Notes: generated by a model from the sequence alone, not told the origin. 64,000 bases of DNA from Globodera rostochiensis (GCA_018350325.1 JAEVLN010000049.1:124001-188000), one strand, 5' to 3'. Shown: positions 23,036-35,160, counted from the first letter of the stretch. Translations and numbers: made by a program.

Positions 23036-24857
23036 CGATCTCGAAAATTCAGTTGTTATTCGAGACGAAATTTATCTGATCTCGTCGAGATCTCGTCTCG
23101 TTCCAGGCTCTAGTCCAAATATAGAAAACGTCTCCCATAGAGCCCCCGGGGGCCTCTATTAGAGCAATTCTGAATAACTTGTGGGGGTGCGTTTTTTGAA
23201 AAAAATTTTAAAAAGTAAGAACACACATTCTCCTGCAGATTGTGCACAATGCGCTCCCGGTCCTCGAGCAGTCCATGCTCAAGCACATGTTGGATCACGA
23301 AAGTGCCATGCGTATCCGTGACCAAAGTGAACAGATTTTCGTGCAGACAGCGCACAATGGGCTCCCGGTCCTCGGGCCGTCCATGCTCAATCACATGTCT
23401 GATCACGAAGCTGCCATACTGATCAGTGGCCAAAGAGAGCAAATTGCCATGCAGTTGTTCGAACACGTGACGCTTTTGTTGCTCCGTACAGTGTTTAAGT
23501 ACAAGTTCGATCACCCGACTACCGTCTTTATGCATGGACAGAGAGGTGATCTTTTGAGGGAGAAAAGTTTAAATATTTGCAAAATTTAGGAATTTATATA
23601 AGGCCAATGGCCTTCTATGGGTTTAACGAATTTTTAAGGGTGAATTATCCGTTTTTTGACTCAAATGTAAATTTGGCCCGTTCCCATATGAGCGCAAACT
23701 TATTTTCTTGGGAATTTTCAAAATCTTTTTTTTTTTTGCAAATTCTGCTTTACTTTTGGGGAGACGGCGCCCGGTAGATTTAATGATATTTGTTAAGACA
23801 ATTGGTCCAAATTAGAGCACGGACTTGAGCTTCAAGCGAGATGTCAAGACGAGATTCTCGAAAAATCTCGAGCCGGAACAGTCGAGATATATTTTTCAAA
23901 ATGCTCCAAACTTCATCACATTTTGGTAAGGGTAAGAAGGGAGCACTGGAAGCATGACTGCAAGCCTCTGTTACAAGGTCTCGAAAAACGAAAGAAATTC
24001 AATGGGGAGGAGAGGGGGGGGCAAGGATGCCATCGCCAAAACCCAAAAACAAGTTCAAAACCGGGGAAATATTTCTCAAAAATGTGGAAAAAACGTAGAA
24101 ATTTTTTAAGCCTTTAATTTAATGAAAATTACGCGAAGTGTTGAGGAATTTTCAAAAATACAGGTTTTTTGAGATTCTGATTCTGGGGGGGGGGGGAGGT
24201 CGGCGGTGCCGGCGCCGCCGAGAAAATTTACAAATGGCAATCTTTGTTATGAAAATCACTGTTTTCATAAAAATTTTTGGGCTCGAGATTGAAAATCTCG
24301 AGCTTCTTTCAAGCGAGATTCTCAAAAAATCTCGGGTCTCGAAATTCAGTTGTTATTCGAGACGAAATTTATCTAATCTCGTCGAGATCTCGTCTCGTTC
24401 CAGGCTCTAGTCCAAATATAGAAAACGTCTCCCATAGAGCCCCCGGGGGCCTCTATTAGAGCAATTCTGAATAACTTGTGGGGGTGCGTTTTTTGAAAAA
24501 AAATTTTAAAAAGTAAGAACACACATTCTCCTGCAGATTGTGCACAATGCGCTCCCGGTCCTCGAGCAGTCCATGCTCAAGCACATGTTGGATCACGAAA
24601 GTGCCATGTGTATCCGTGACCAAAGTGAACAGATTTTCGTGCAGACTGCGCACAATGGGCTCCCGGTCCTCGGGCCGTCCATGCTCAATCACATGTCTGA
24701 TCACGAAGCTGCCATACTGATCAGTGGCCAAAGAGAGCAAATTGCCATGCAGTTGTTCGAACACGTGACGCTTTTGTTGCTCCGTACAGTGTTCAAGTAC
24801 AAGTTCGATCACCCGACTACCGTATTTATGGAGAGATAGAAGAAGGACGTGCGCCAA
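23036..24857 (-). repeat. Direct duplication of a PUF exon block
   Basis: 23036-23560 and 24340-24857 are near-identical. Each contains the downstream CTCGTCGAGATCTCGTCTCG segment, the AGAGCCCCCGGGGGCCTCT palindrome and 2.5 PUF repeats. The start of the same segment also appears at 22990-23040, so at least three rounds of copying happened. Between the copies lie GAGATTCTCGAAAAATCTCG-type repeats. Confidence 0.8.
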
Positions 24858-25044
24858 TAGCTCATCTTAACCCATACTAAGTCAGTCGCGTACGAATATT
24901 TTTTTTGAATCTTTTTTGATTTTTTATCGACACGAAACTCTTAGTGGAAACAGAAAAACAAGAGAGAGAGAGAGAGAGAGAGTTTGGAAAATAGCATCAT
25001 TGTTGATAATGAAAAGAAAAGCAATGCCATTGCTTTTGACCAAT

Positions 25045-25155
25045 TTCACATTTTTTGTAAACAGTATTTCGACATATCCAAGGCTATAGTATAAATTTAT
25101 TCACATTTTTTGTAAACAGTATTTCGACATATCCAAGGCTATAGTATAAATTTAA
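25045..25155. repeat. 55-bp tandem duplication
   Basis: TTCACATTTTTTGTAAACAG... through GGCTATAGTATAAATTTA occurs twice in direct succession just upstream of the Helitron frame. Confidence 0.85.
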
Positions 25156-25247
25156 AAGTAGTTTTTATTTGCTAAATATCTTTTTAACTTTTAGCTGTAA
25201 CAATAATTTGATTTAAGCGAACACAATAATATTATATTTTTTGACTA

Positions 25248-26203
25248 ATGGTTCGGAAAAAACAAGATTTTTCTGAGCAACCGCGCGGAGGCGACTATTC
25301 TTCAAATTATGTGGCTGAAATTGATACCAGTGAGAAGGGTTCATCGCTCCCTACAAAAGCTGTCAAAAAAACTGTTGAAAAGGTTCAAAGCTCCTTGAAA
25401 AAGCGGTCAAAATTAATGAGTGAAGGACAAGAACATTTAATTATAAGTTTGGATGAATCTGAAGAAGAAAATCCAATCACTTTATTAGATATACAATCTA
25501 CAAGTACGTCAGTTTATACAACAACAGAAAACAAAAAAAAATAGCAGAACAATGGCGAAAAAGAAAAACTGAACAGACTAAAACTGAATTACAAAATTTT
25601 AGAGAGAGTGAGCAAAAAAGGGCACAACTTTGGCGTAAAAGGAAAACCGAAGAAAATAAGTTTTACCTTGCAGCTAATGCCTCAAGCAATGCAAGTTTTT
25701 ACGCTCTTAGTTCTTTTGATTTTAAGTGTCAAAAATGTTCTGCATTACATTTTAGAGAAGAGCGTCCAGGCTTAACGAAAGAAGGCGGTTTTATTAATTG
25801 TTGTAAGGATGGGCGTCTTCATTTTCTTGGAAATTTGATTGAAGAGTATCCTGACGAATTGAAACAATTTTTTTCTCCAGAACATCCAAAAAACAAACAA
25901 TTTTTGAAAAATATACGGCGATATAACAATGCTTTTGCTTTAGCTTCTTTAAGTTGTTTCCGTTTTACATTCCCAACAGCAGGACCACCCTGTTTTAAAA
26001 TACAAGGACAAATTTATCATAAATTTAATCAAAGTGCAATGCCTCAAGGCAAAACTAAGAGTCAACAAGGCAAGAGTCGTGGCAAAAAACAAGAGTCATC
26101 GGAAGTAAAGAGTCAAGGCACGGCAAGACAAGTCAAGAAACTAAGCAAGTCGAGATTCAATGTATGTCACAAATCAATGCAAGTCGAGATTCAACGCAAG
26201 TAA
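25248..26203 (+). pseudogene. Helitron replicase fragment (N-terminal part), frameshifted
   Basis: Starts MVRKKQDFSEQPRGGDY, an acidic/basic leader (LDESEEENPITLLD). The frame breaks at a run of nine A's near 25532-25541. In the next frame it continues with repeated RKRKTE motifs, a zinc-binding segment CQKCSALHFREE, INCCKDGRLHF, then NIRRYNNAFALASLSCF and FKIQGQIYHKFNQSAMP. The last three pieces are hallmarks of the Helitron helicase-like N-terminal domain that precedes the rolling-circle Rep motif. After about 26050 it runs into degenerate CAAGTCGAGATTCAACGCAAG repeats, so Rep and helicase parts are missing. A non-autonomous remnant. Confidence 0.75.
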
Positions 26204-26770
26204 AAAGGCAGGGCAAGTCAAGAATCAAATCAAGGCATGAGTCAGGGCAAAAATCAAGTGTCAAGAGAAGTTAAGAGACAAGACAGGTCAAGAAGTAATG
26301 CAGTTAGTCGCAAGTCAAAAGTCAATGCAAGTCGAGATTCAATGCAAGCTAAGAGTGCAAGTCAAAAGTGAAAACAAGAGAAAGAGTTAAAGCATAGTCG
26401 AGTTGAGAAGCAAGGCAAGGCAAAGCAAATCAAGTCGAGATCCAACGCAAGTCACAAATCAAAGCAAGTCAAGATTCAACGCAAGTAAAAAGGCAGGGCA
26501 AGTCAAGAGTCAAATCAAGGCAAGAGTCAGGGCAAAAATCAAGAGTCAACGCAAATCGAGATTCAATGCAAGCTAAGAGTCATCAAGTCAAGAGTCAATG
26601 CAAGTCAAAAGTGAAAACAAGAGAAAGAGTTAAAGTATAGTCGAGTTGAAAATAAATGCAAGGAAAGTCAAGATCAAGGCAAGTCGAGATTTAACGCAAA
26701 TAAAGTGTAAATCAAAAGCCTAGAGTCAAGGACAGCCAAAACAAGACAAGAGTCAAAGTAGTCGAGATCA
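26040..26770. repeat. Degenerate tandem repeat (AGTCGAGATTCAACGCAAG type)
   Basis: Purine-rich repeats of about 20-40 bp built from GGCAAGTCAAGAGTCAA, CAAGTCGAGATTCAACGCA and AAAACAAGAGAAAGAGTTAA. A larger period of about 290 bp is visible (26130-26420 versus 26425-26700). It replaces the rest of the Helitron coding region. Confidence 0.7.
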
Positions 26771-27079
26771 AGAGGAAAAGTTTTACACCAAAAGATGAAA
26801 GACAATGAAGAGCGATTGGGTGCCGCGAAGCGGCAGCCAAACGCTCGTCTATTATACTATTTGGGTGTTGTACGTAATTTATCGAGAACTTTGAATTATT
26901 TATCGACGCGATTGTTTTTGTTAAAATTGAAAGAGACAAATTGAGTAAACATACATACATAGATAGCATATAAAGCGAATTAAAAGAAATGAGAGCAATG
27001 AATGAAATGGTTGGTTGATTATGAAAGTCATACAACTGTTATTTCTTGCAAAAACATGCAATATTGATTTTGTTACAAA

Positions 27080-27355
27080 CAATTTTATTTATTTCGTATC
27101 TATTGTTATCTTTTTTTTTTAATTCAATACATTTAATTTTTTATATTTATTTTCAGATTAAATTATGCCCGTTTTATTTTAGATCGCAATTTTCTGCGGC
27201 AGTTTATTTATCGACAATTTTCTGCGGTGATTTCTATGATGTATTTTCCATCAAACAAATTTATTTATTTCATATCTATTGTTATCAATTTTTCTTTTTA
27301 ATATTTATTTTATATTTATGTATTTTCAAATTAAATTATGTCCGTTTTATTTTAG
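27080..27355. repeat. About 180-bp imperfect tandem duplication
   Basis: The segment TTTATTTATTTCGTATCTATTGTTATC (begins near 27086) to GCCCGTTTTATTTTAGAT recurs from about 27267 with TTTATTTCATATCTATTGTTATC to TCCGTTTTATTTTAGAT. It lies directly before the second Helitron start codon. Confidence 0.7.
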
Positions 27356-27363
27356 ATATCAAA

Positions 27364-27975
27364 ATGGTACGCAAAAAGCAGGAATTCCAAATTGATGGCA
27401 GTGCTGATAAAAAGGGTTCAAAGCTCCCTGAAAAAGCGGTTGAAAAACAGTTAAAGGGTTCAAAGCTCCCTGAAAAAGCGGTTGAAAAACAGTCAAAGAA
27501 ACGTTCAAATAACGGATTGAAAGATTTTATTATAAATTTGGATGAGTCAGATGAAGAAATCAATGATTTAACTGATTTATTTAATGAGCAATCATCGAGT
27601 CAGTCTGTTGTTAGAGAAAGACAAAGGAAAAACATGGAAAATTGGCTTAAAAGAAAAAGAGAATTACCCGAAGCTGAACTTGGTACTTTTAAAGAAAGTG
27701 TAAGAAAAAATGTTGAAAATTGGCGTAAAAGAAAAACAGATAACGAATTACAAGTATATAGACAAAACGAACGGAAAAGAGTGGAAATGTTTCGTCAGAA
27801 TAACAAAAAAAAAAAATTAAATATTTTGGAAGGATTTTTGTTTTTGAAAGCTGCTAATTATGATGTCACAGATGTTGAATGTTATAAACTTGGTAAATTT
27901 AATATTAAATGCAATCATTGTCCGGCAATTCATTTTCCAGAAGAACAAAGTAAAACTGTTTACATTTATTATTAA
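27364..27975 (+). pseudogene. Second Helitron N-terminal fragment, truncated
   Basis: Opens MVRKKQEFQIDGSADKKG, paralogous to 25248. It has an internal tandem copy of GSKLPEKAVEKQ, the acidic block INLDESDEEINDLTD, repeated ENWRKRK segments, and breaks off in the zinc-binding piece CNHCPAIHFPEE. The open frame extends upstream to 27046, but that extension is hydrophobic AT-rich sequence without similarity to the 25248 copy, so I start at 27364. Confidence 0.7.
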
Positions 27976-29719
27976 GCAGAATTCACAAAAAAAAAAATTG
28001 CACTTTTGAAAATTGCTTAATAAAAAATGCAATAACACGAAACAACCACCTAAAAAATTAACAAAATGCAATAAAAAGGGAAAAATACACCCCTAAGAAC
28101 TGCCCCCCCCCCGAAAAAAACATCTAAAAACCGGAAAAAGAGCGACAAAATTGTTTTTTTAATGGAATATTTGTTTCAGCACCAAATAAATTGGTGGGGG
28201 GGGGCGGGGGTAATCGTTACACAAATTAAATGCTTTTGCCTCAATTTGTGACGCTTTGTCCACCGAGTTCAACGCCGCTCGGATCACGTGAAGGCCGCAC
28301 TTGTGCATGGCCAATGTCAACACGTGGCCACGCAGTGCGTCCATCAGCTGAGCCGCCTCCATCGGACTGGCATGCTTCAACTTTTGCTCGATGAAGCTGG
28401 CATAAGTTAATACAAATTCTATAATCAATCAATACATTGTTCTCGTTGTTTGTACTAAAATGGTACAATTTGATAAAAACAAGCTTAAATGCTGTCTTAA
28501 AACAAGAAATTCCAAAAAATCGGATTTTTTTTTTCACTTTTTTCAGGCCAATGTTGACATTTAATGTTTTTGTTTAATCGCTTAGCTTAATGAATGAAAC
28601 TTTATGCATCAAGCACTTTCAAATTAAACTCGTCTGATCTCGAGCCCGAGCTGTTCAAATCGTTCACCCAACAAATTCCCACCTTGAACCGCGCGGGTCC
28701 AGCGCAAACTCCACGACGTGTTCGCCCAAATCGGTGAGTTGAAGCTGGGCACCAATACGGTTGTTGCGGTAATCGTTCAACAGCTTGGAACGCTGTCTGG
28801 TGCGGTCTGAACTTGCAAAAACGGAAAAAAAAACAACTCCAACCGACAACAGAATATCAGTAGGGTGCGGATTTTTAGGGACTAAAAAACGTGAAATAGG
28901 GACATAATAGGAACCTAAAAAAGCCCGAAATATGGGGTAAATATAATATTTTTCACATTTTTTGTAAAATTTTATAAAAAATAAAAATTTGTTTTTTTTT
29001 TGAAAATATCAATCTTTGGGGGGGGGGGGGGTGGAAAAAAGTCTTTTTTTAGGGGGTGCATTTTTAGTTTGAAAAAAAATTCGACTTTTAGGGGAATATT
29101 TTTTGTTTTTATTGCATTTTTCTTAAGAAATTTTGGGCAAAAGTGCAAAAAGTCGCTGTAATACAAATTTTTTTTCAAAATGAATGCTATTTCTGGGGCT
29201 TCTCTCGTCAAACAAAAAGACAAAATCGCTGGCAAAAAAAACATTCTCAATGTTTTGGTATTGGAAATAACAAAAAATAGGTAGATGTTTTCGACATGTA
29301 CTGCTTGTTAGTTCAAGAGTAAATGATTATCATTTTCATTCTAAAGTTGGAGAGCGGTTCGAGGTCGCCGATTACGAATATGCCATCAATTTGATCATAT
29401 GATTCTCATCTGATCTATGATTTTTCAAAATGAAAATGTTTTTCAATGTTGGTAAAAAGTGTTTCTAGAGGTATTCGGGGACGCAGATTCCGAGTCTGGC
29501 CTCCTTTTCGACCGATTTCGAACCAGACTAGTTAGGCGCGAAAGGGATGTCAGAATCGGGCTCAACGCCCCCGGAATACTTCTTGAAACACCGTTTTAAT
29601 GTTTTGTTGCCTTTTTAAACATTTGCTTTTGGCAAAACGTGTTGTCCCGACAATTCCTCAAATAAAACAGAAAAAATCAAACGATTTAATCAAAATTGTA
29701 TATTTTTGTTTTGGTAATG

Positions 29720-29845
29720 GCTATCGGACATTTCGCCCATCGGACATTTCGCCCGGCGGACATTTCGCCCGGTAACGAAAAAACGGACGTTTCGCCCGGT
29801 AGTGAAAAAACAGACGTTTCGCCCGTAGGACATTTCGCCGTCGCT
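29720..29845. repeat. GGACATTTCGCCC short tandem array
   Basis: Five to six iterations of CGGACATTTCGCCC or CGGACGTTTCGCCC with spacer GGTAACGAAAAAA. Resembles the motif arrays in other short elements of the window. Confidence 0.75.
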
Positions 29846-30689
29846 CGCCCATTGAATGATTCAGATACGAATAAAAATACTATCAATCGATTCCTCTCGT
29901 CGAGCTGAGTAAGAATCCGCAAAAAGTTTGCGTCGGGAGTCTCTATGAAGAAAGTTATTAGCCAACAAAAGTTGGCAAAAATGGGCTGTCATTGTATTTT
30001 TTGAGTTGTTTTGATAACTTAATAAATTTTTGAGTACAATGTTAGCCAAATATTCAACTTTAGCTTAATTGCAAATTTATCCATCCATTTAAAATACTTT
30101 ACAAGCTTTTATTAAATGTGGGCGAAATAACTTTTTTTTTTTTTTGGGTTGACAAATTTTTTATATTGTACATTTCGACCTCGTTAACGATTAAATTGTT
30201 TTGTTTTCTTATTATTACAAAAGTTTCCGTGCATTTTCTGAAGATTTTAACTTTTTTGGGTTCATGCATAAATTATTTTTCACGTGTCCGAAATTTCAAA
30301 AAATGTTCGAATTCGGGTCCGGGGTTCGACATTCGCAAAATCCGAGTTCCAGATTCGTGTTCCTCGCATTATTTTACCTTCGAAAACACACTTCTTAAAT
30401 TTCTAAAAAAATTTTCCGTCGGGACCCCAATTCTCTACCCATTCATTACCTTTGTTTTTATGCTTTTTCATAATGACAGCCCAAATCAACCCCAAAAATA
30501 AAAAAGATTTTTGTAAAAACCATGTGAATGATGTGCTGCTGGCCGTTCAGAAAATTGCGAATGAAACGTGCGATCATTTTGAGCGATTGCTTTACTTTCT
30601 AAAAGCTAAAACGCGCAATTGAAAACATTTTGAATAAATGCAACAAAAGAGGGGGGCAATTGGTAATAGTCGGGCTGGTCCCCCCCCCC

Positions 30690-31090
30690 CCCCCCCCCCA
30701 TTTTTTGAAAAAATAAAAAAATAATTTTCAAAGTCAATTAAACAAAAAAAGGTGTTTCTAGGGGTAATTGGGGGGCGTAGAATCCGAATATGACACCCAT
30801 TTAGACCAATTCAAAAACCCAGTTTAACAAGTTTTGGCGAAAGTTGTTATTTAGAGAGAGAATGAGTTATTGGCAAGGAAAAATGACAGAAATATGCTGG
30901 CACAATGCAGCGAATGGCGATTGATGCATTTTAACTCGATTTTGAGCAGTAAATGTGAAATTTGAAAAATTTTAATTTTTTGAAATTTGTTCAATTCGGG
31001 TCCGGGTTTTCGGAATTGTTTAAAATGGATGTCATATTCGGATTCTACGCCCCCAATCACCCCTAGAAACACCTTTTTTAATTGACTTTG
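30690..31090. repeat. Foldback element
   Basis: The left arm has TTTCTAGGGGTAATTGGGGG, GTAGAATCCGAATATGACA. The right arm has their inverses, TGTCATATTCGGATTCTACG and CCCCCAATCACCCCTAGAAA. Same family as the SPRYSEC intron foldbacks. Confidence 0.75.
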
Positions 31091-31179
31091 AAAAAAGTAG
31101 AATGCAAAATTTAAGTACCTAATTTACTAGCCTTAAAAATATAATAAAAAATCTAATTTAAATCGTCAATCTTAATAGG

Positions 31180-31705
31180 ATTGTAAATCGAAATGCGTAA
31201 ATAAAAAAAGCGCTAAAAATTGTAAGTTAAATAGTTAATCTAAAATGAAGATTAATATAATGTAAATCGCAATGCGCATATAAATAGTCCTTAATGAAAT
31301 CGTAAGAGTATAATTTTAAATCGTAAATCCCAATAGTATTGTAAATCGCAATGCTTAAGTAACATAAAAAATATAATTTAAATCGTTAATCTAATATAGT
31401 AATATGTTATCGACCATTATATAATAATGTAAATCGCAATGCGTAAATATAGCATTAAGAAAAGAGTAATGAAAATGGCATTTAAATCGTCAATAAAAAA
31501 TAGTATTATAAATTGCAATGGAGGAATAAATGAATCGCTAAGAAAATGGTAATTTAAAAGGTTACTTTAAAATAATAATAGTTAATAAAGGTTATTAATG
31601 TAAATTGCAATGCGTAATTAAATTAATTAAAAAATTGTAATTTAAATCATCAATCTGAAATAGAAATATGAAAATCGAGAAAAATATAATGTAAATCGCA
31701 ATCCT
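31180..31705. repeat. Degenerate 80-90-bp tandem repeat (TGTAAATCGCAATGCGTAAA)
   Basis: The core TGTAAATCGCAATGCG recurs near 31182, 31263, 31337, 31430, 31604 and 31690, alternating with TTTAAATCGTCAATCT. AT-rich, no coding potential. Confidence 0.7.
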
Positions 31706-31719
31706 ATATTTATTTTATT

Positions 31720-34700
31720 GCATTCATTGCATTAAACAATGCATCGGCAATTTGGGCACCGATTGCATCTTATAATACATGATTTAATGCAATCGAAAAG
31801 AAAAACATGGTCACAGGTCAACACAGTGGCCGTCAAGGTTCCCATTGTAAAATCTTTTTGGCAAATTTAACACGATAATGAATTTCGGATTTCTTCATTA
31901 ACCTCAAGAACGGGTAGGATAAGCGTTGCTTCAGCTGGGTTTAGACCATCTCCAATTGCAAATGGTGGGGTGGAAGGGGGTCCAAATTCAACTTGAGCGG
32001 AGGTTTCTCCAATTGACCCTTGATTTCGGGGCCCTCGGCGGGCTGGCCTGCGTATTGTTGACAAAGGGACGGCCCGTTGTCTACGCGGACGGGTGGGCTC
32101 CTTTTGTTAAGATCTAAAAATTGTTTTGTTTAGTTTCTTGAACATTTAATTTTTTGAAGAAATAGTGTGCTAAAAGAGAGTCCGACGACGAAAGTAATTT
32201 GGGCATCAACGCACCCAATTTAAAAATTGTTTTAGTTTATTTCTGAAAATTTTATTTTATGAAGAAATAGTGTGCTAAAAAGAGAGAGTCTCAGGCGGCG
32301 AGAGTAATTTGGACACCAACGCACCCTATCTAAAAATTGTTTTATTTATTCTTTAAAACATCAGAAATTGAAAGGGCGATGCCTAACCGAAAGGTTAGAC
32401 TTAAAAAAATTTCTACATTGCTGCTTCCCCCGTCACCCCGCCGAGCAACAAGCGGCGCGTAAGGAGCTGCCGGTTGCGGCGGAGGGGGAGGAACTGCCGG
32501 TTGCGGTGGCGGGTCCAATGAAATGTCCTCAGGGTCCTTAATTATTATTTGTTAAAAGTAGGAATTTTTTTTACATCTAACTAATCGCGCATTATATTTC
32601 TCAAAAGTTCCTCATCGTTGTTATTGGAAAAAATAGGATTGTTGGGGTCGCCCCAGTTATGGCTAATTAATAAAAGAAATTAGCTCAAAAACAGCGCCAA
32701 TAATAAATTTCTTTATAACTCACAACTAGAAAGTTAATTGAAGACCCAAAAGCCACCGCAAGTAAAACGTTTGCAGTCATCTCCAACCGCGGCCCCCGCC
32801 AGACAAAGCGGTTAAGACGAAAAATTGCTACAACTCCTTGTTTTTTTGAAGGTGCGGATTTTATAAAGCTTTTAAAACTACCACCTCCTTCTTGAAAAGT
32901 CTCGGCAATGCTGCGGGCACGGTATCTCCATGTGGACACATGAACACGTAATCCTTATTCATTAGTCAGTAAGGTATTGCACAGATCATTAAATTCTCAG
33001 CATTAAACTAAGGTAAATTTAAAAATTTAACCAAAATACAGTAGCAAACTTCTTCCGACATTACGAACGGTGTCGGCATAGGGAACGGGGTCGGCATACG
33101 GAACGGGGGAGGCGTAGGGAACTGCAGAGGGAGGGAGTCGATGTGCCCCTCCCCCAAAAACAGGGGTGGAGGGTAAGTATAAATTGTGCCGTTTTCTGGA
33201 AGGGCCCTTGCCGAATTCTTAAAATCTCAATTTATTCAATCAAAAAAAACAATAAACCGCATAAACGGAGACAATCCTGAATGAAGACGGGTCGTTTGAA
33301 GGAATGCCCCAGTAGTTCTAAATTGCTTGTTTTTTTGGTAATAAATAAAGACTTCCGGAGAGGAAGAGCTTAGGATGCCCATTTTACAATCAACATTCCA
33401 ACTTTATTTCTCTGATTCCGATCGGACACCCCTCCTCCTCCATATTCGCGGGTTGTGGCCGTTTCACATCATACCCTCGCTTTAGTTTAATTCTGCTCCC
33501 CATTTTCTCGCAATTCACGTTGAAAATAAGCAATTGAATGATTGGGCATAAACGCTCAAAAAGAAAGCGCTGATGATCGCCGACGTTATCATTTAACGGA
33601 AAAATAAACAAATTCCTCTAAACATCAGACCAAAGTTCAGGAATCTGGAATTGGGCGGCTATCTGGGAAAAACAGCGGCGAAACATGATAGGGACGGAAA
33701 TTAGGGGGGGGGGGTGGTAATGATCGGGGTGTTTAACGGATTAATCGGGAAACGGGAAAATTGCGAATGAAATTGGAAAGTCGATGAAAATCGTAGCCAA
33801 AATTCTGGCGTTTGCCAAAATCGGAGATGTAATTGGGGCTATCGGCTAAGATGTAGAGGTCCCAATCAAAAAAATCAACTCTGATTGCGGGGGGGGGGGG
33901 GGCATCTAATTCAGTTTTGATTTGAGTCCAAAAATTCATTATTTGATCGAAATTTTTTATTCGGCGGTGCCGGCGAATCAATTGGTTTGCCCGTGGCCTT
34001 CCCAACTCATTCTTTTCCGCCACCCCTAATCAATGCGTCTTATCTCTCAAATATCGTCATTTTTTATTGATTCTTTTTTTTAATATTTTAATCGTTTTTT
34101 TAAAAACATAACACCAATTAACCTTCGTCTTCCTCATTCTTCTCATCTCGCATCTACATCCACTTGGCGTCTCTCCCGCATCCCCACCCGTCGAACTGCT
34201 GAAATAAATCTAAAGGTCAAGCGAGTTGTACGACGGCAGAGGCTCTGCAATAAATTTTAACTTAAAAATATTTATAAAATTATTTTAAAAAAAAATTGTT
34301 TTTTTATTAAAACTACCAATCGGAACACGGACGGCGGACGGCGGGCTAAACGGCAGGGGAGCCTCTGTAATAAGTATTTTAATTCAAAAATATTTATAAA
34401 GAAATATTTTTTAAAGGAATATGTAAAATTCTTATGAAATTAAAGATAATTTTTTAACTTTGGGGACAGTACCAATCAATGCCCGCTCCCGTTGAACTTG
34501 GGTCGCCCGAGGGCATCCTGACAAACGCTTTTTTCCTTGGTTGTAAATGAATTTTTTACCAATTGGGGAGCAGCAAAAAGTGAACACCAGTGCCAATAAA
34601 ATCGAAACCAAAATAAAAAGAAAACAAACTTCAGAAATTTCTTGGCAAATTTTAGGCATTTTTATTGCTAAAAAAATATTTTGAAAATTTCCGAGTGTTA

Positions 34701-35160
34701 AAGCAATAAAAAAAAAAATATTGCCGGAAGCAAAAGAGGTTATAGAATTATTAATAGCTATTGGTATGGGGGGGGGTTCTTAAGAAAAAAATCGATATTT
34801 AAATTGGTTTATAGGTTTGGGGGGGGGGGGGTATAAGAAAGAAAATCGATAATTTGATTGGTCGATAGGTATCAGGGGGGTGGGGGGTCTAAAGAAAAAA
34901 ATCGATAATTTGATAATCGATATTTGATTGGGAATATTATCACATGCCCAGCCCCAGACGTGCTGCCTTCGGACTTGCCCCTCGGGCGTGCCTTGCTCAT
35001 CCGCCCTCGTCCAAGTGCCGTTGTTTCCCCCCCACCCCATTGTCCCCATCATATTTTTTTCCCAATTGCCTTTCCCTCCCATTTGCTCATATATATCAAT
35101 CGACTCCATTTAAGCCTAACCCACGAATCCGTAAAAATTTTTTTTGCAACCACTTTAAGC
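31720..35160. other. Weak coding signals only
   Basis: A Pro-rich minus-strand frame near 32420-32530 (PPPQPAVPPPPPQPAAPYA), a possible exon at 31867-32064 and another near 32590-32660 do not join with consistent intron phases, so I call no gene. A minus-strand frame at 33390-33611 (FPLNDNVGDHQRFLFERLC) is unfamiliar. 32113-32340 holds two copies of a 115-bp repeat. 34735-34930 repeats AAAATCGATAATTTGATTGG beside poly-G runs. Confidence 0.4.
34432..34659 (-). CDS. Possible small membrane protein (75 aa), unknown
   Basis: A single frame with one clear hydrophobic helix (VCFLFILVSILLALVFTFCC) after an eleven-residue polar start. A basic tail (GKKFIYNQGKKRL) follows. It could be a type II anchor or a signal anchor. 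No family, splice sites or paralogue support it, and it lies among repeats, so it may be spurious. Confidence 0.28.
   Translation of the reverse strand: MPKICQEISEVCFLFILVSILLALVFTFCCSPIGKKFIYNQGKKRLSGCPRATQVQRERALIGTVPKVKKLSLIS

Larger units (their letters stand above)
21749..28811 (-). pseudogene. PUF (Pumilio-family) RNA-binding gene, disrupted
   Basis: PUF proteins bind 3' UTRs with eight alpha-helical repeats and repress mRNAs in the cytoplasm. Minus-strand exons, 5' to 3': 28683-28811 (RSKLLNDYRNNR, LQLTDLGEHVVEFALD, the typical PUF entry); 28221-28396 (SFIEQKLKHAS, GHVLTLAMHKCGLHVIRAAL); 24535-about 24851 and its duplicate 23227-about 23548 (GSRVIELVLEHC, DQYGSFVIRHVIEHG, DTHGTFVIQHVLEHG); a truncated third copy near 22995-23040; 22610-about 22735 (GSRLIELVLKQC); 21964-22515 (GSYVIERVIEHG, then HNGICNVINKCL after an insertion); 21749-21890 (PFGNKVVLKML, TGA). 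The insertion at 22064-22412 shifts the frame. Helitron pieces lie between exon 2 and the duplicated block. Domain order is still PUF-like, so decay is recent. An assembly or allelic artefact could explain the duplicated block. Confidence 0.8.
28860..31140. other. Repeat-rich, no supported gene
   Basis: Contains a foldback piece at 29440-29605 (AGTGTTTCTAGAGGTATTCG), an ATTTCGCCC array at 29720-29845, a 19-base poly-C run near 30680 and a foldback at 30690-31090. The frames present are short. Confidence 0.5.

Noticed and set aside
27046..27363. Upstream extension of the second Helitron frame to 309 codons
   Set aside because: The extension is AT-rich duplicated sequence with no match to the 25248 paralogue, which starts at the equivalent MVRKKQ.
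31867..32939. A Pro-rich secreted gene on the minus strand
   Set aside because: Candidate exons have plausible splice sites, but the intron phases do not agree and no complete frame results.
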